From the NCBI GenBank assembly GCA_002721895.1, contig PBLV01000028.1, positions 1 through 5,273 on the forward strand: DNA of 5,273 nt. The letters run 5' to 3'. The DNA is from Verrucomicrobiales bacterium (GTDB lineage Bacteria > Verrucomicrobiota > Verrucomicrobiae > Limisphaerales > UBA1100). Positions within the stretch are counted from its first letter, which is position 1; the number at the start of each line of letters is the position of its first letter. Positions 1 to 5,273 of the stretch are shown piece after piece. Made by a program: the position numbers and the translations under genes. The notes beneath the pieces were generated by a model. It was not told where the DNA came from, made no database searches, and was given only the letters and a program-made list of their open reading frames with translations.

Positions 1-1004
1 ACATCGCGGTCGAACGCCAGCCCGCGCAGGTCGCGCTGCGGCGTGGCGGAATCGCGCAGGCGATGGATCAGCGCGTGGTTGTTGGCGAAGAACGCCTCGG
101 TGAGCGTGTAGCGCCCGGGCTGTTCCACGTAATAATCCAGCACGCCCCAGCCCTGATAGCCGAACCACGTGGGCTTGGTGTAGCCGAGCATCTGCATCAC
201 GGCCACGTCATTCATCCACGCCAACGCCATCGCGTCGGGCCCGTTGATGTTACCCATTAGACAATTGCCGATCGGCAGGTATACCTTGGGGTTCGGCGAC
301 TTGATCTCGAACCGCTCGCGCCGCGTGTTCTCGCCGAACATTTGACCGCCCTTCGATTTCAAAAATCCATTGCGATAGCGAAAGCCAATCTGCCAACCCG
401 CCTCGGTGGCGTGCCCGGAGGTGATGAACAAATCCGGCTGATAGTCCGTGAGCACCTTGGTGAACGCTTCGGTCGTGTCGTCCGGACCGCGCAGCAGCTC
501 CGCCTTGCCGCCCGGGCGCTTGCGCACGTGTTTGTTCTTCACCAGCTCATCATACCACAACCCCTCCGTCACGCACTCCAGCGCGATCTCCGTGCCGGAC
601 GCCACCTTGCGCACCGTTAGCGGCTTGCTGTGCCTGGCAATCGCCAGCGCGTTGGCCGCGTTGTACCCGGTGAGGATGCCCCAAAATGTGTCCGTGTACG
701 GATCCTCATCCAGTTGCCGCGTGAGCTGATGCACCCGCGCCACATACGCGCCCGTCGCCTCCTTTGGCGTGGCCACAAAACAGGTGTACCGTGGGAACTG
801 CCCGCGCAGTTTGCCCAGTGCCCCGGCCACGTCGCCTTTGTGCGTGATCAACTTTGCATCGTGTTTTTCGATGAGCGCCTGCACCACAGGCCGCCAGTCC
901 TTGTTAGCCCGCGTGGCTTGGGACACCACCACCGCGTAATCACCCGCCAGTGCCGAAGTGGCCAACGTCAGCGCGAGAATAACTGTTTGAATGTACGTTC
1001 TCAT
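1..1004 (-). CDS. Secreted caspase/gingipain-like (clan CD, C25-like) putative cysteine peptidase, C-terminus cut by window edge
   Basis: The frame stays open from an ATG at 1004-1002 to the left edge, giving 334 visible residues; the C-terminus is missing. Residues 1-20 form a Sec signal peptide (Arg near the start, hydrophobic core, ALA before Gly21), so the product is exported. After an alpha/beta-looking N-terminal part comes DEDPYTD (99-105), in the area where C25 peptidases carry an acidic loop. SGHATEAGW (196-204) follows; His198, Glu201 and Trp204 match the spacing of the catalytic-His motif I recall for gingipain R (HGSETAW). Then PIGNCLMG (244-251) places Cys248 like the gingipain CVNG cysteine, and a GYQGWGVLDYY segment (282-292) follows. 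The His-Cys distance of 50 is larger than in gingipain R and near that of caspases. I infer a clan CD cysteine peptidase fold; activity and specificity are unproven, and Ala replaces the usual Gly after His198. The start overlaps the upstream EEP gene stop as ATGA, which favours this start and suggests translational coupling. Confidence 0.8.
   Translation of the reverse strand, partial: MRTYIQTVILALTLATSALAGDYAVVVSQATRANKDWRPVVQALIEKHDAKLITHKGDVAGALGKLRGQFPRYTCFVATPKEATGAYVARVHQLTRQLDEDPYTDTFWGILTGYNAANALAIARHSKPLTVRKVASGTEIALECVTEGLWYDELVKNKHVRKRPGGKAELLRGPDDTTEAFTKVLTDYQPDLFITSGHATEAGWQIGFRYRNGFLKSKGGQMFGENTRRERFEIKSPNPKVYLPIGNCLMGNINGPDAMALAWMNDVAVMQMLGYTKPTWFGYQGWGVLDYYVEQPGRYTLTEAFFANNHALIHRLRDSATPQRDLRGLAFDRD
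1001..1004 (-). other. ATGA stop/start overlap between the EEP hydrolase and gingipain-like genes
   Basis: On the minus strand the TGA of the EEP gene (1003-1001) shares bases with the ATG of the next gene (1004-1002). Such overlaps usually allow terminating ribosomes to restart. There is no obvious Shine-Dalgarno sequence here, only an A-rich run just before the ATG. Confidence 0.85.
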
Positions 1005-1900
1005 TTTTTGAAAATTGCGATCACCGGATAATGGTCACTGATCGTTTCCAACACTGCCGGTTCACGGATCACCTTCGCAGAAACACAGCGCTTGGCCAAG
1101 CCCGGCGTGGTGAGGATAAAATCAATGCGCTCGAGAAACCCGCGCTGCACTTCCGGCTTGTTCACGTGCCCCAGCACGCGCGACGGGAACGAACCGAGCG
1201 TCAGCCCCTGTTCGTAAGTCGGCTTCGGATGTTTTTTGTCGAACTCATCCCGCACCAAGTCGCGCAACGACGCCTCAAAAATGCGGTTCATGATCGGGAA
1301 CGTGTATTTGCCCTCAACAATAAATCGATCCTCCGGACGCTTTTTCGCATCGCCCGGCCCGCGCCGATCCAGCAACGGCTGCTGCCGATCGAGCCACGCC
1401 TTGTCGCTGGCTGCGTGCGCATTGAAGTCGCCCATCAAAATCACCTCACGCCCTTCCTTGTGCAGCTTTGTCACCAGCGCGTGCAATTGATTCGCCTCCC
1501 CCATCTGCTGCCGCACCCCGCCCGGCCACAGGTGGCACACAATCACATCCAGCCCCGCCGTCCGACAATGCAGATACCCGTGCCAAAAACCTCGCGTCTG
1601 CCGCGCCACCACCTCAATCGGCGTCTTGCTCGTCAGCCCAATATTATACCCGCCGCCCTTCAACGCCGCCGCATGCGGATGCTTCCAGTCCACTGCAAAC
1701 TTTTTGAGCTTCGCCTCATTCCACCCCACCAACTCCTGCCACCCCGCAATGTCGGGCTTCACCGAATTCACCCACTTCACACAATCCGCATAACTCCGCC
1801 CTCCGCGATGGCTGTTAAACACGTTGTAATTGAGAACTGTCAACCGCTCCGCGCCGGAAACGGTAAACGCCAGTAACGTTGCCAGAAGAATTGTTTTCAC
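1001..1900 (-). CDS. Secreted endonuclease/exonuclease/phosphatase (EEP/DNase I-like) family hydrolase
   Basis: The protein has 299 residues and a GTG start at 1900-1898. Residues 1-17 look like a Sec signal peptide (Lys2, hydrophobic stretch, SGA before Glu18), so it probably acts in the periplasm or outside the cell. The EEP motifs appear in order: LNYNVFN (23-29, metal-site Asn), WQEL (54-57, metal-binding Glu56), CHLWPGG (122-128), MGDFN (156-160, Asp158 and Asn160), RIDFIL (258-263, Asp260) and SDHYPV (288-293, the Asp289-His290 pair). All core catalytic positions are therefore present, and the length suits a single-domain family member. The family cleaves phosphodiester or phosphoester bonds in nucleic acids, sphingomyelin or inositol phosphates; the sequence does not decide which. 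The gene begins 6 bases after the small upstream gene and its TGA overlaps the ATG of the gingipain-like gene, so the three look like one operon. No strong ribosome binding site is seen; a GGA lies about 15 bases upstream of GTG. Confidence 0.9.
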   Translation of the reverse strand: MKTILLATLLAFTVSGAERLTVLNYNVFNSHRGGRSYADCVKWVNSVKPDIAGWQELVGWNEAKLKKFAVDWKHPHAAALKGGGYNIGLTSKTPIEVVARQTRGFWHGYLHCRTAGLDVIVCHLWPGGVRQQMGEANQLHALVTKLHKEGREVILMGDFNAHAASDKAWLDRQQPLLDRRGPGDAKKRPEDRFIVEGKYTFPIMNRIFEASLRDLVRDEFDKKHPKPTYEQGLTLGSFPSRVLGHVNKPEVQRGFLERIDFILTTPGLAKRCVSAKVIREPAVLETISDHYPVIAIFKK

Positions 1901-1906
1901 GGGAAT

Positions 1907-2134
1907 CTAGTTTTTTCCGCGCGCCTGATCAGCCGTGGCCCAGACGAGCTTGGCGCCGCCGGTGTTCAGGCTGAGGTCCTTGCGGTCATTGAGCGGATAC
2001 GGCGACTTGCCGGTATCGACCATCGTGAATTGCACCGGCGGCTGAGGCACGACGGGGGGATCCACTGCCAACAGGGTTTGGCTCAAGAAAAAGCACCCCA
2101 CCCCGAAGGCGAATGTAGCACGCGCGATTCTCAT
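1907..2134 (-). CDS. Small secreted protein of unknown function (75 aa)
   Basis: I do not recognise this protein. Residues 1-23 resemble a Sec signal peptide (Arg2 and Arg5, then a hydrophobic core ending TLLA), with a likely cut before Val24-Asp25. The mature part of about 52 residues opens with a proline-rich stretch (PPVVPQPP, 26-33) and then becomes polar, with no further membrane segment, no lipobox and no cysteine after the signal region. The single cysteine (Cys14) lies inside the signal and is not followed by a lipoprotein pattern. Support for a real gene comes from the signal-like N-terminus, the 6-base spacing to the EEP gene and a promoter-like element just upstream. It could be the truncated start of a formerly longer protein, since the end (DQARGKN) is not a clear domain boundary. 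No ribosome binding site precedes the ATG; the upstream bases are TTTTTCACC. Confidence 0.6.
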   Translation of the reverse strand: MRIARATFAFGVGCFFLSQTLLAVDPPVVPQPPVQFTMVDTGKSPYPLNDRKDLSLNTGGAKLVWATADQARGKN

Positions 2135-2142
2135 GGTGAAAA

Positions 2143-2170
2143 ATTATCGACCACACGCTCACTGGATCAA
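2143..2170 (-). promoter_or_regulatory. Possible sigma70-like promoter for the small-protein/EEP/peptidase-like operon
   Basis: On the minus strand, TTGATC (2170-2165, 4 of 6 to TTGACA) is followed after 16 bases by GATAAT (2148-2143, 5 of 6 to TATAAT). It falls in the 57-base gap after the serpin stop. The -10 element ends only 8 bases before the ATG, so transcription would start at or next to the start codon and give a leaderless or nearly leaderless message, consistent with the missing ribosome binding site. This rests on pattern matching only. Confidence 0.3.
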
Positions 2171-2191
2171 GGCCAATGACTGTCAGCGATT

Positions 2192-3406
2192 TTACTTCAC
2201 CGGCTGCGCATACCGGCCGAGAAAAAGAATGCTGCCGGTCGTTTTATCACGGATGAGAAACAGGAAAGGCCGGTCGGCGCGGAAATTGGGCAGGATGGGC
2301 GCGGAGCGGGTATTGATGATCACGCCCGTAGCCGCCGCCGCCTCGGTGCCTTCTTCGTTGACGTCCACAAAGGCCTTGTGGACGACGTCGTACAAGTACA
2401 GGTTGCGCGTTCCGTCCATGCCGGAGAAGTCCGCGTTGCGCGAGAAGGCGAGCTTCATGCCGAGTTTTTCCAAAACGTTGCGCAGGCGAAACTCGGAGGT
2501 CATTTTGAATTTCGGCAGCGTCACGCGCACTTTCATCTGGCGTGCCTGAGCGGTGAGCTGGCCCAGCAGCTTGGCGTCGAGCTTAGCTTCCAGAGCGGCA
2601 AGGCCGTCGACCTTGCGCGGCAGCAGGATGCACATCGAGACGTCGTTGCCGGTATAAGGCAGCTCGAGCATTTGCAGGTCGGCGGTCTGCGCAAGGCGGG
2701 CCTGGGTGGTTTGGTACATCATGGGCGTCTTCACGCGTTTGCCGGCCGTTACATGGAATGGCTGTTCGCGCGTGAAGCGCGGCTTGAATTGGCTGGACCA
2801 GTCGCCCTTGAAATGGATGGCGTTGACCAACACCATTCGCGTAAGCGGATCGAGCATGCCAGGCTTGATGAGGTTTTTGATTTTGTCGTTGGTTCGTTTC
2901 TCGACCCACTGATTGATGTGCGTGCGCGCGCCCTCGGTGTCCTGCAAATAATCCAGCGGCTCCACGCCCGCAGCGTATTGGTCGGTGACCAGCCTGATGT
3001 ACTCGGGCTTAAACTTGTAATTCTCGTGCGGGAACAATGCGTTGCCAACGGTGAGCCGCACCTTGCCCTTGCCCTGCACGGCGTTGACCTGCCCCTGCAA
3101 TTGCGCAAACGCCGCGTGCGCTTCTTTTGCCGGAGCGGGCAGGTGCAGCACCTTCGCCATCTCCGCCGCGGTGTCGCCGCGCGCGCCAGCCTGCGTCATC
3201 GCCAGCGCGGTGGAGATGCTATATGGCGAGAAAAACAAATTGCCGGGCTGTGTGCGCAACTGCCCGTAAATATCCAGCGCAAAGGCGGTGTTGCCCTGCA
3301 CGGCCGGATTGGGCGCAGGCTTTTTCACGGGGCTTTCAGCTCGCGCAGTCATCGCCATGGCGCCGGCGAGAAGGGATACAGTGAGGATAGTCTTCATTGT
3401 TTTCAT
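2192..3406 (-). CDS. Secreted inhibitory-type serpin (serine protease inhibitor family I4)
   Basis: From the ATG at 3406-3404 the product has 404 residues, typical of a single-domain serpin plus signal peptide. Residues 1-23 form a Sec signal (MKTMKT start, hydrophobic core, ARA before Glu24). Serpin hallmarks are NLFFSPYSISTALAM, VNAIHFKGDW in the breach/shutter region, LPYTGNDVSMCILLP, and the C-terminal signature RPFLFLIRDKTTGSILFLGR. The reactive-centre hinge NEEGTEAAAATG (350-361) has the small residues at P12-P9 needed for loop insertion, so the protein should be inhibitory. Counting from the P15 Gly353 gives P1-P1' Arg367-Ser368, the same pair as antithrombin, predicting trypsin-like or Arg-specific targets. 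The frame extends upstream in-frame to 3496, but only the 3406 start (or the ATG at 3397) puts the signal peptide at the N-terminus. There is no clear ribosome binding site. A TACAAT (3431-3426) lies 19 bases upstream but has only a poor -35. Confidence 0.95.
   Translation of the reverse strand: MKTMKTILTVSLLAGAMAMTARAESPVKKPAPNPAVQGNTAFALDIYGQLRTQPGNLFFSPYSISTALAMTQAGARGDTAAEMAKVLHLPAPAKEAHAAFAQLQGQVNAVQGKGKVRLTVGNALFPHENYKFKPEYIRLVTDQYAAGVEPLDYLQDTEGARTHINQWVEKRTNDKIKNLIKPGMLDPLTRMVLVNAIHFKGDWSSQFKPRFTREQPFHVTAGKRVKTPMMYQTTQARLAQTADLQMLELPYTGNDVSMCILLPRKVDGLAALEAKLDAKLLGQLTAQARQMKVRVTLPKFKMTSEFRLRNVLEKLGMKLAFSRNADFSGMDGTRNLYLYDVVHKAFVDVNEEGTEAAAATGVIINTRSAPILPNFRADRPFLFLIRDKTTGSILFLGRYAQPVK
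2303..2356 (-). other. Serpin reactive-centre loop, P17 to P1'
   Basis: These codons encode residues 351-368 of the serpin: P17-P16 Glu-Glu, P15 Gly, P14 Thr, P12-P9 four alanines, P8 Thr, then VIINT and P1 Arg367 (2308-2306), P1' Ser368 (2305-2303). The hinge fits the inhibitory consensus, with no charged or proline residue at P12-P9. The distal side (APILPNFRADRPF) is about two residues longer than in alpha1-antitrypsin and one shorter than my recollection of antithrombin. Confidence 0.85.
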
Positions 3407-3470
3407 GATAAATGGACGGGTTTGTATTGTAATTGCTCCGCTCTCAACCGGCAGCTTTGATGTCCTCATT

Positions 3471-3501
3471 AAAAGCCAACTCAGGTGAGATGCCAATGGC
3501 T
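3471..3501 (-). terminator. Weak possible terminator after the epimerase gene
   Basis: On the minus strand AGCCA (3501-3497) can pair with TGGCT (3478-3474), followed by TTT and an A/T-rich stretch; a small CTC/GAG pairing lies inside the loop. The stem is only five base pairs and the loop is long, so this is marginal. If real it would separate the sialic acid genes from the serpin. Confidence 0.15.
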
Positions 3502-4687
3502 ATGACACAGCCAGGTTATCAGCCGCCAACCACTGCCACGCTAAAAGTTGCATGCGCGGGAGATGGAATGGCCCTTTCCAGAGGTTGCCCTTGAGCGGCA
3601 CCGAGATGCGGCCGTCGCGGTGGAGGTATCCGTACCATTCACCGTGTTCGGCGTCCGGGAAATGGGCGTAAGCCCAGTCGTGAACTTGGCGGTGCATTTG
3701 TTCGTAGCGCGAATCGCCCGTCAATAAATGCGCCAGCAATGTGGCGAGGATCGTCTCGTTGTGCGGCCACCAGAATTTCATATCGTGCCAGTACTCCTGC
3801 ACCGGTTTGCCGTGCACATCGCGGAAATAAAGAATGCCGCCATGCTCCTCATCCCATCCTCGCGCCCACATCCAGTCGATCATGTTGCAGCCCAGCTCGA
3901 TGAGCGCTGTATCGTTCCCGCGATTGCGCGCCTCATTCAAAATGAACCACGCGCCCTCAATGGCATGGCCGGGATTGAGAAGGCGGCCGTCAAAATGATC
4001 GAGCACTTCGCCATTCGGGCCGACGGTTTCCATCACGCACTCGAGATCCGGCTTCACGAAGTCACATTGAATCTCCTCGATGCACGCGTCGATATCCGTA
4101 TTAAACGAATCATCGCCCAAGCAAGCGCGCAGTTCCTGCGCCGTCGCCAATGAAATCATTGGCACCCCCATCCCCTTGGCCGGCCGCGTGTTGGTGAATT
4201 TCGGTGTCACCTCATTGGCAAACCCCGCCTTGGCCCGCGCATAAATCGCACGCGCCCGATCCGCCAAGCGAGCCTCGCCCGTTGCCTTCGCGCACGCCGC
4301 ATAGGCAATCGCGCCAAACGTCTCCGTGAAAAAATACCGCCGCTTGCGAATCGGCGCACCTTCGCGCGTCACGTGGAACCACATTAGGCCATCACCATCG
4401 CTGGCATCAAAGCCGTGCCGCTCAATAAACTCCAGCCCATGCCGCGCCGCCGCCAGCCATTCCTCGCGCGGCTCCACGGTATTGTACAGCGTGGCCAGCA
4501 GCCAGGTGAACCGGCACTGCTGCCACATACCCTTGTCCGTATCCAGCAGGCTGCCGTCCCGATCCCGCGCGATCATGAACCCGCCGTGCTCTTCGTCCAC
4601 GCACCGCGGCAGCCAAAACGGCAGCGTGTCCTTCAGCAACCCGTCGCGATAGGTCGCGATCAGTTCAGCTCGTCGTTGCGCGTTCAT
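3500..4687 (-). CDS. N-acylglucosamine 2-epimerase (AGE/RnBP family), likely ManNAc to GlcNAc epimerase
   Basis: The product has 395 residues from the ATG at 4687-4685, the usual AGE length, and is cytoplasmic with no signal peptide. It should form the (alpha/alpha)6 barrel that interconverts N-acetylmannosamine and N-acetylglucosamine. Family motifs are DEEHGGF (31-37), QQCRFTW with Arg59, NPGHAIE with His241, a second DEEHGG (279-284), WWPHNET with Glu311 and GPFHLPR with His375. These four residues match the catalytic Arg, His, Glu and His recalled for the cyanobacterial enzyme (R57, H239, E308, H372). The frame stays open upstream to 4792 inside the lyase gene, but the family N-terminus starts at Met 4687. 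That start overlaps the lyase stop by 23 bases, with a weak GGA three bases before the ATG. Related sugar isomerases such as cellobiose 2-epimerase share the fold, but the lyase neighbour strongly favours a sialic acid role, as in the Bacteroides nanLET operon, whose epimerase is of this RnBP type. Confidence 0.92.
   Translation of the reverse strand: MNAQRRAELIATYRDGLLKDTLPFWLPRCVDEEHGGFMIARDRDGSLLDTDKGMWQQCRFTWLLATLYNTVEPREEWLAAARHGLEFIERHGFDASDGDGLMWFHVTREGAPIRKRRYFFTETFGAIAYAACAKATGEARLADRARAIYARAKAGFANEVTPKFTNTRPAKGMGVPMISLATAQELRACLGDDSFNTDIDACIEEIQCDFVKPDLECVMETVGPNGEVLDHFDGRLLNPGHAIEGAWFILNEARNRGNDTALIELGCNMIDWMWARGWDEEHGGILYFRDVHGKPVQEYWHDMKFWWPHNETILATLLAHLLTGDSRYEQMHRQVHDWAYAHFPDAEHGEWYGYLHRDGRISVPLKGNLWKGPFHLPRMQLLAWQWLAADNLAVS
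4665..4687 (-). other. 23-base overlap of lyase 3' end and epimerase start
   Basis: The lyase TGA (4667-4665) lies downstream of the epimerase ATG (4687-4685), so the coding regions overlap in different frames. This supports a single transcript and probable translational coupling of the two consecutive steps of sialic acid breakdown. Confidence 0.8.
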
Positions 4688-5273
4688 TGATCCAATCAAA
4701 AAAGCCGATTGCCTCCAACTCGCTGCGGAGTTTTTCCCGGTCCGTATCACTTCCCGGCGGCAAGGGCGGCCGGGCCGGGCCGCAGTCCACACCGGCCATT
4801 CCCATCACGGCCTTCGCCGAGTGCATGTAGCCGTGCCCGGCAATGGTCTCGATCATTTTCAACGAACGGGCCTGCCATTCGCAAGCCGTCTCCAGATCAC
4901 CCGCCGCATGTGCCTCCATCACCCGATGATATATTCCGGCGGAAAAATTATAACTGCTGCCGATGGCTCCGCGACAACCCAGCTCCCAACCATCGAGCAG
5001 CTTTTCATCGCAGCCCCACAACATGTCCGGCGCGTTGTCCATGGCCAAAATGCGCTCGAGCTGTTCGCAATCGGGGTTGGTGTATTTGACGCCCACAAAG
5101 CCGGGCAACGCCTCCGTCGCGCGTTGCACGAACTCGGCCGTATCAATCGTCACGCCGGTAAAGCCTGGGATGTCATAAAAATAAAACGGCATCCCTGCCG
5201 CCGGTTCCACGATGCGTTGAAACCAATCCAGCAAGGCCGCCGCATCGGCTGGCTTGAAAAAATTCGGCGCCAT
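4665..5273 (-). CDS. nanA: N-acetylneuraminate lyase (DHDPS/NAL family), N-terminus cut by window edge
   Basis: The visible 203 codons are the C-terminal two thirds of a class I aldolase. The ATG at the right edge is probably an internal Met, since NAL proteins carry about 100 residues before this point, including the pyruvate-binding loop; those are outside the window. Visible signatures are FYFYDIPGFTGV with catalytic Tyr33 (Tyr137 in E. coli NanA), VGVKYT with Schiff-base Lys63 (Lys165 in NanA), and IGSSYN (104-109), the counterpart of the GSTYN motif that sets NAL apart from dihydrodipicolinate synthase. The MAPNFFKP stretch and GPARPPLPP (165-173) resemble animal NPL more than E. coli NanA. 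The enzyme splits N-acetylneuraminate into pyruvate and N-acetylmannosamine in the cytoplasm; the latter is the substrate of the overlapping downstream epimerase. The alternative, dihydrodipicolinate synthase or another family aldolase, is less likely given the motif and the neighbour. Confidence 0.9.
   Translation of the reverse strand: MAPNFFKPADAAALLDWFQRIVEPAAGMPFYFYDIPGFTGVTIDTAEFVQRATEALPGFVGVKYTNPDCEQLERILAMDNAPDMLWGCDEKLLDGWELGCRGAIGSSYNFSAGIYHRVMEAHAAGDLETACEWQARSLKMIETIAGHGYMHSAKAVMGMAGVDCGPARPPLPPGSDTDREKLRSELEAIGFFDWINERATTS

Noticed and set aside
1031..1876. Plus-strand open frame (281 codons) opposite the EEP hydrolase gene
   Set aside because: It is Arg/His/Pro-rich without recognisable motifs, and the minus strand carries a complete set of EEP motifs.
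2135..2191. Terminator between the serpin and the small-protein gene
   Set aside because: Only a four-base inverted repeat (TGAC-A-GTCA) is seen, not followed by a T-run, so read-through from the serpin gene remains possible.
3406..3456. Promoter for the serpin with TACAAT at 3431-3426
   Set aside because: The -10 resembles consensus, but at a 17-base spacing the -35 (CTGCCG) matches only three of six, so it was not listed as a feature.
2378..3460. Long plus-strand open frame (360 codons) opposite the serpin gene
   Set aside because: It is the antisense shadow of a well-supported serpin; the translation shows no family motif and has the His/Arg-rich, repetitive look of an opposite-strand frame in GC-rich DNA.
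3407..3496. In-frame N-terminal extension of the serpin by 30 residues to an ATG at 3496
   Set aside because: It would bury the signal peptide inside the protein; the extension has no family match and starts almost at the epimerase stop codon.
4688..4792. In-frame N-terminal extension of the epimerase by 35 residues
   Set aside because: It lies inside the lyase gene in another frame, and the Arg-rich, low-quality extension is absent from the AGE family pattern that begins at Met 4687.

Overview
All credible genes in this 5.3 kb window lie on the minus strand and read from right to left. In order of transcription they are: a 5'-truncated N-acetylneuraminate lyase (5273-4665), an N-acylglucosamine 2-epimerase (4687-3500), a secreted serpin (3406-2192), a small secreted protein of unknown function (2134-1907), a secreted endonuclease/exonuclease/phosphatase-fold (EEP) hydrolase (1900-1001), and a secreted protein with gingipain/caspase-like features that runs off the left edge (1004-1). 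No RNA gene, mobile element, CRISPR array or notable repeat was seen. The genes are tightly packed; the largest gap is 93 bases.

The organism is most likely a Gram-negative-type environmental bacterium with moderately high GC. Bacterial serpin, lyase plus RnBP-type epimerase, many secreted hydrolases and weak or absent Shine-Dalgarno sequences would suit the Planctomycetes-Verrucomicrobia-Lentisphaerae group, with Verrucomicrobiota as the best guess. This is inference from gene content, not from a marker gene.

The right part is a two-gene sialic acid module. The lyase cleaves N-acetylneuraminate to pyruvate and N-acetylmannosamine, and the epimerase converts N-acetylmannosamine to N-acetylglucosamine. 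Their reading frames overlap by 23 bases, so they are very probably co-expressed. The visible part of the lyase looks closer to animal NPL than to E. coli NanA.

The left part encodes four exported proteins. The serpin keeps a textbook inhibitory hinge and, by residue counting, an Arg-Ser scissile bond as in antithrombin, which predicts a target with trypsin-like or Arg-gingipain-like specificity. Further along the same strand, the last gene has a GH-x2-E-x2-W motif and a later N-C-x2-G motif resembling the catalytic His and Cys regions of C25 peptidases. It overlaps the EEP hydrolase gene by ATGA. An Arg-bait serpin near a gingipain-like protein suggests a possible protease/inhibitor pair, a testable hypothesis that the sequence alone does not prove.
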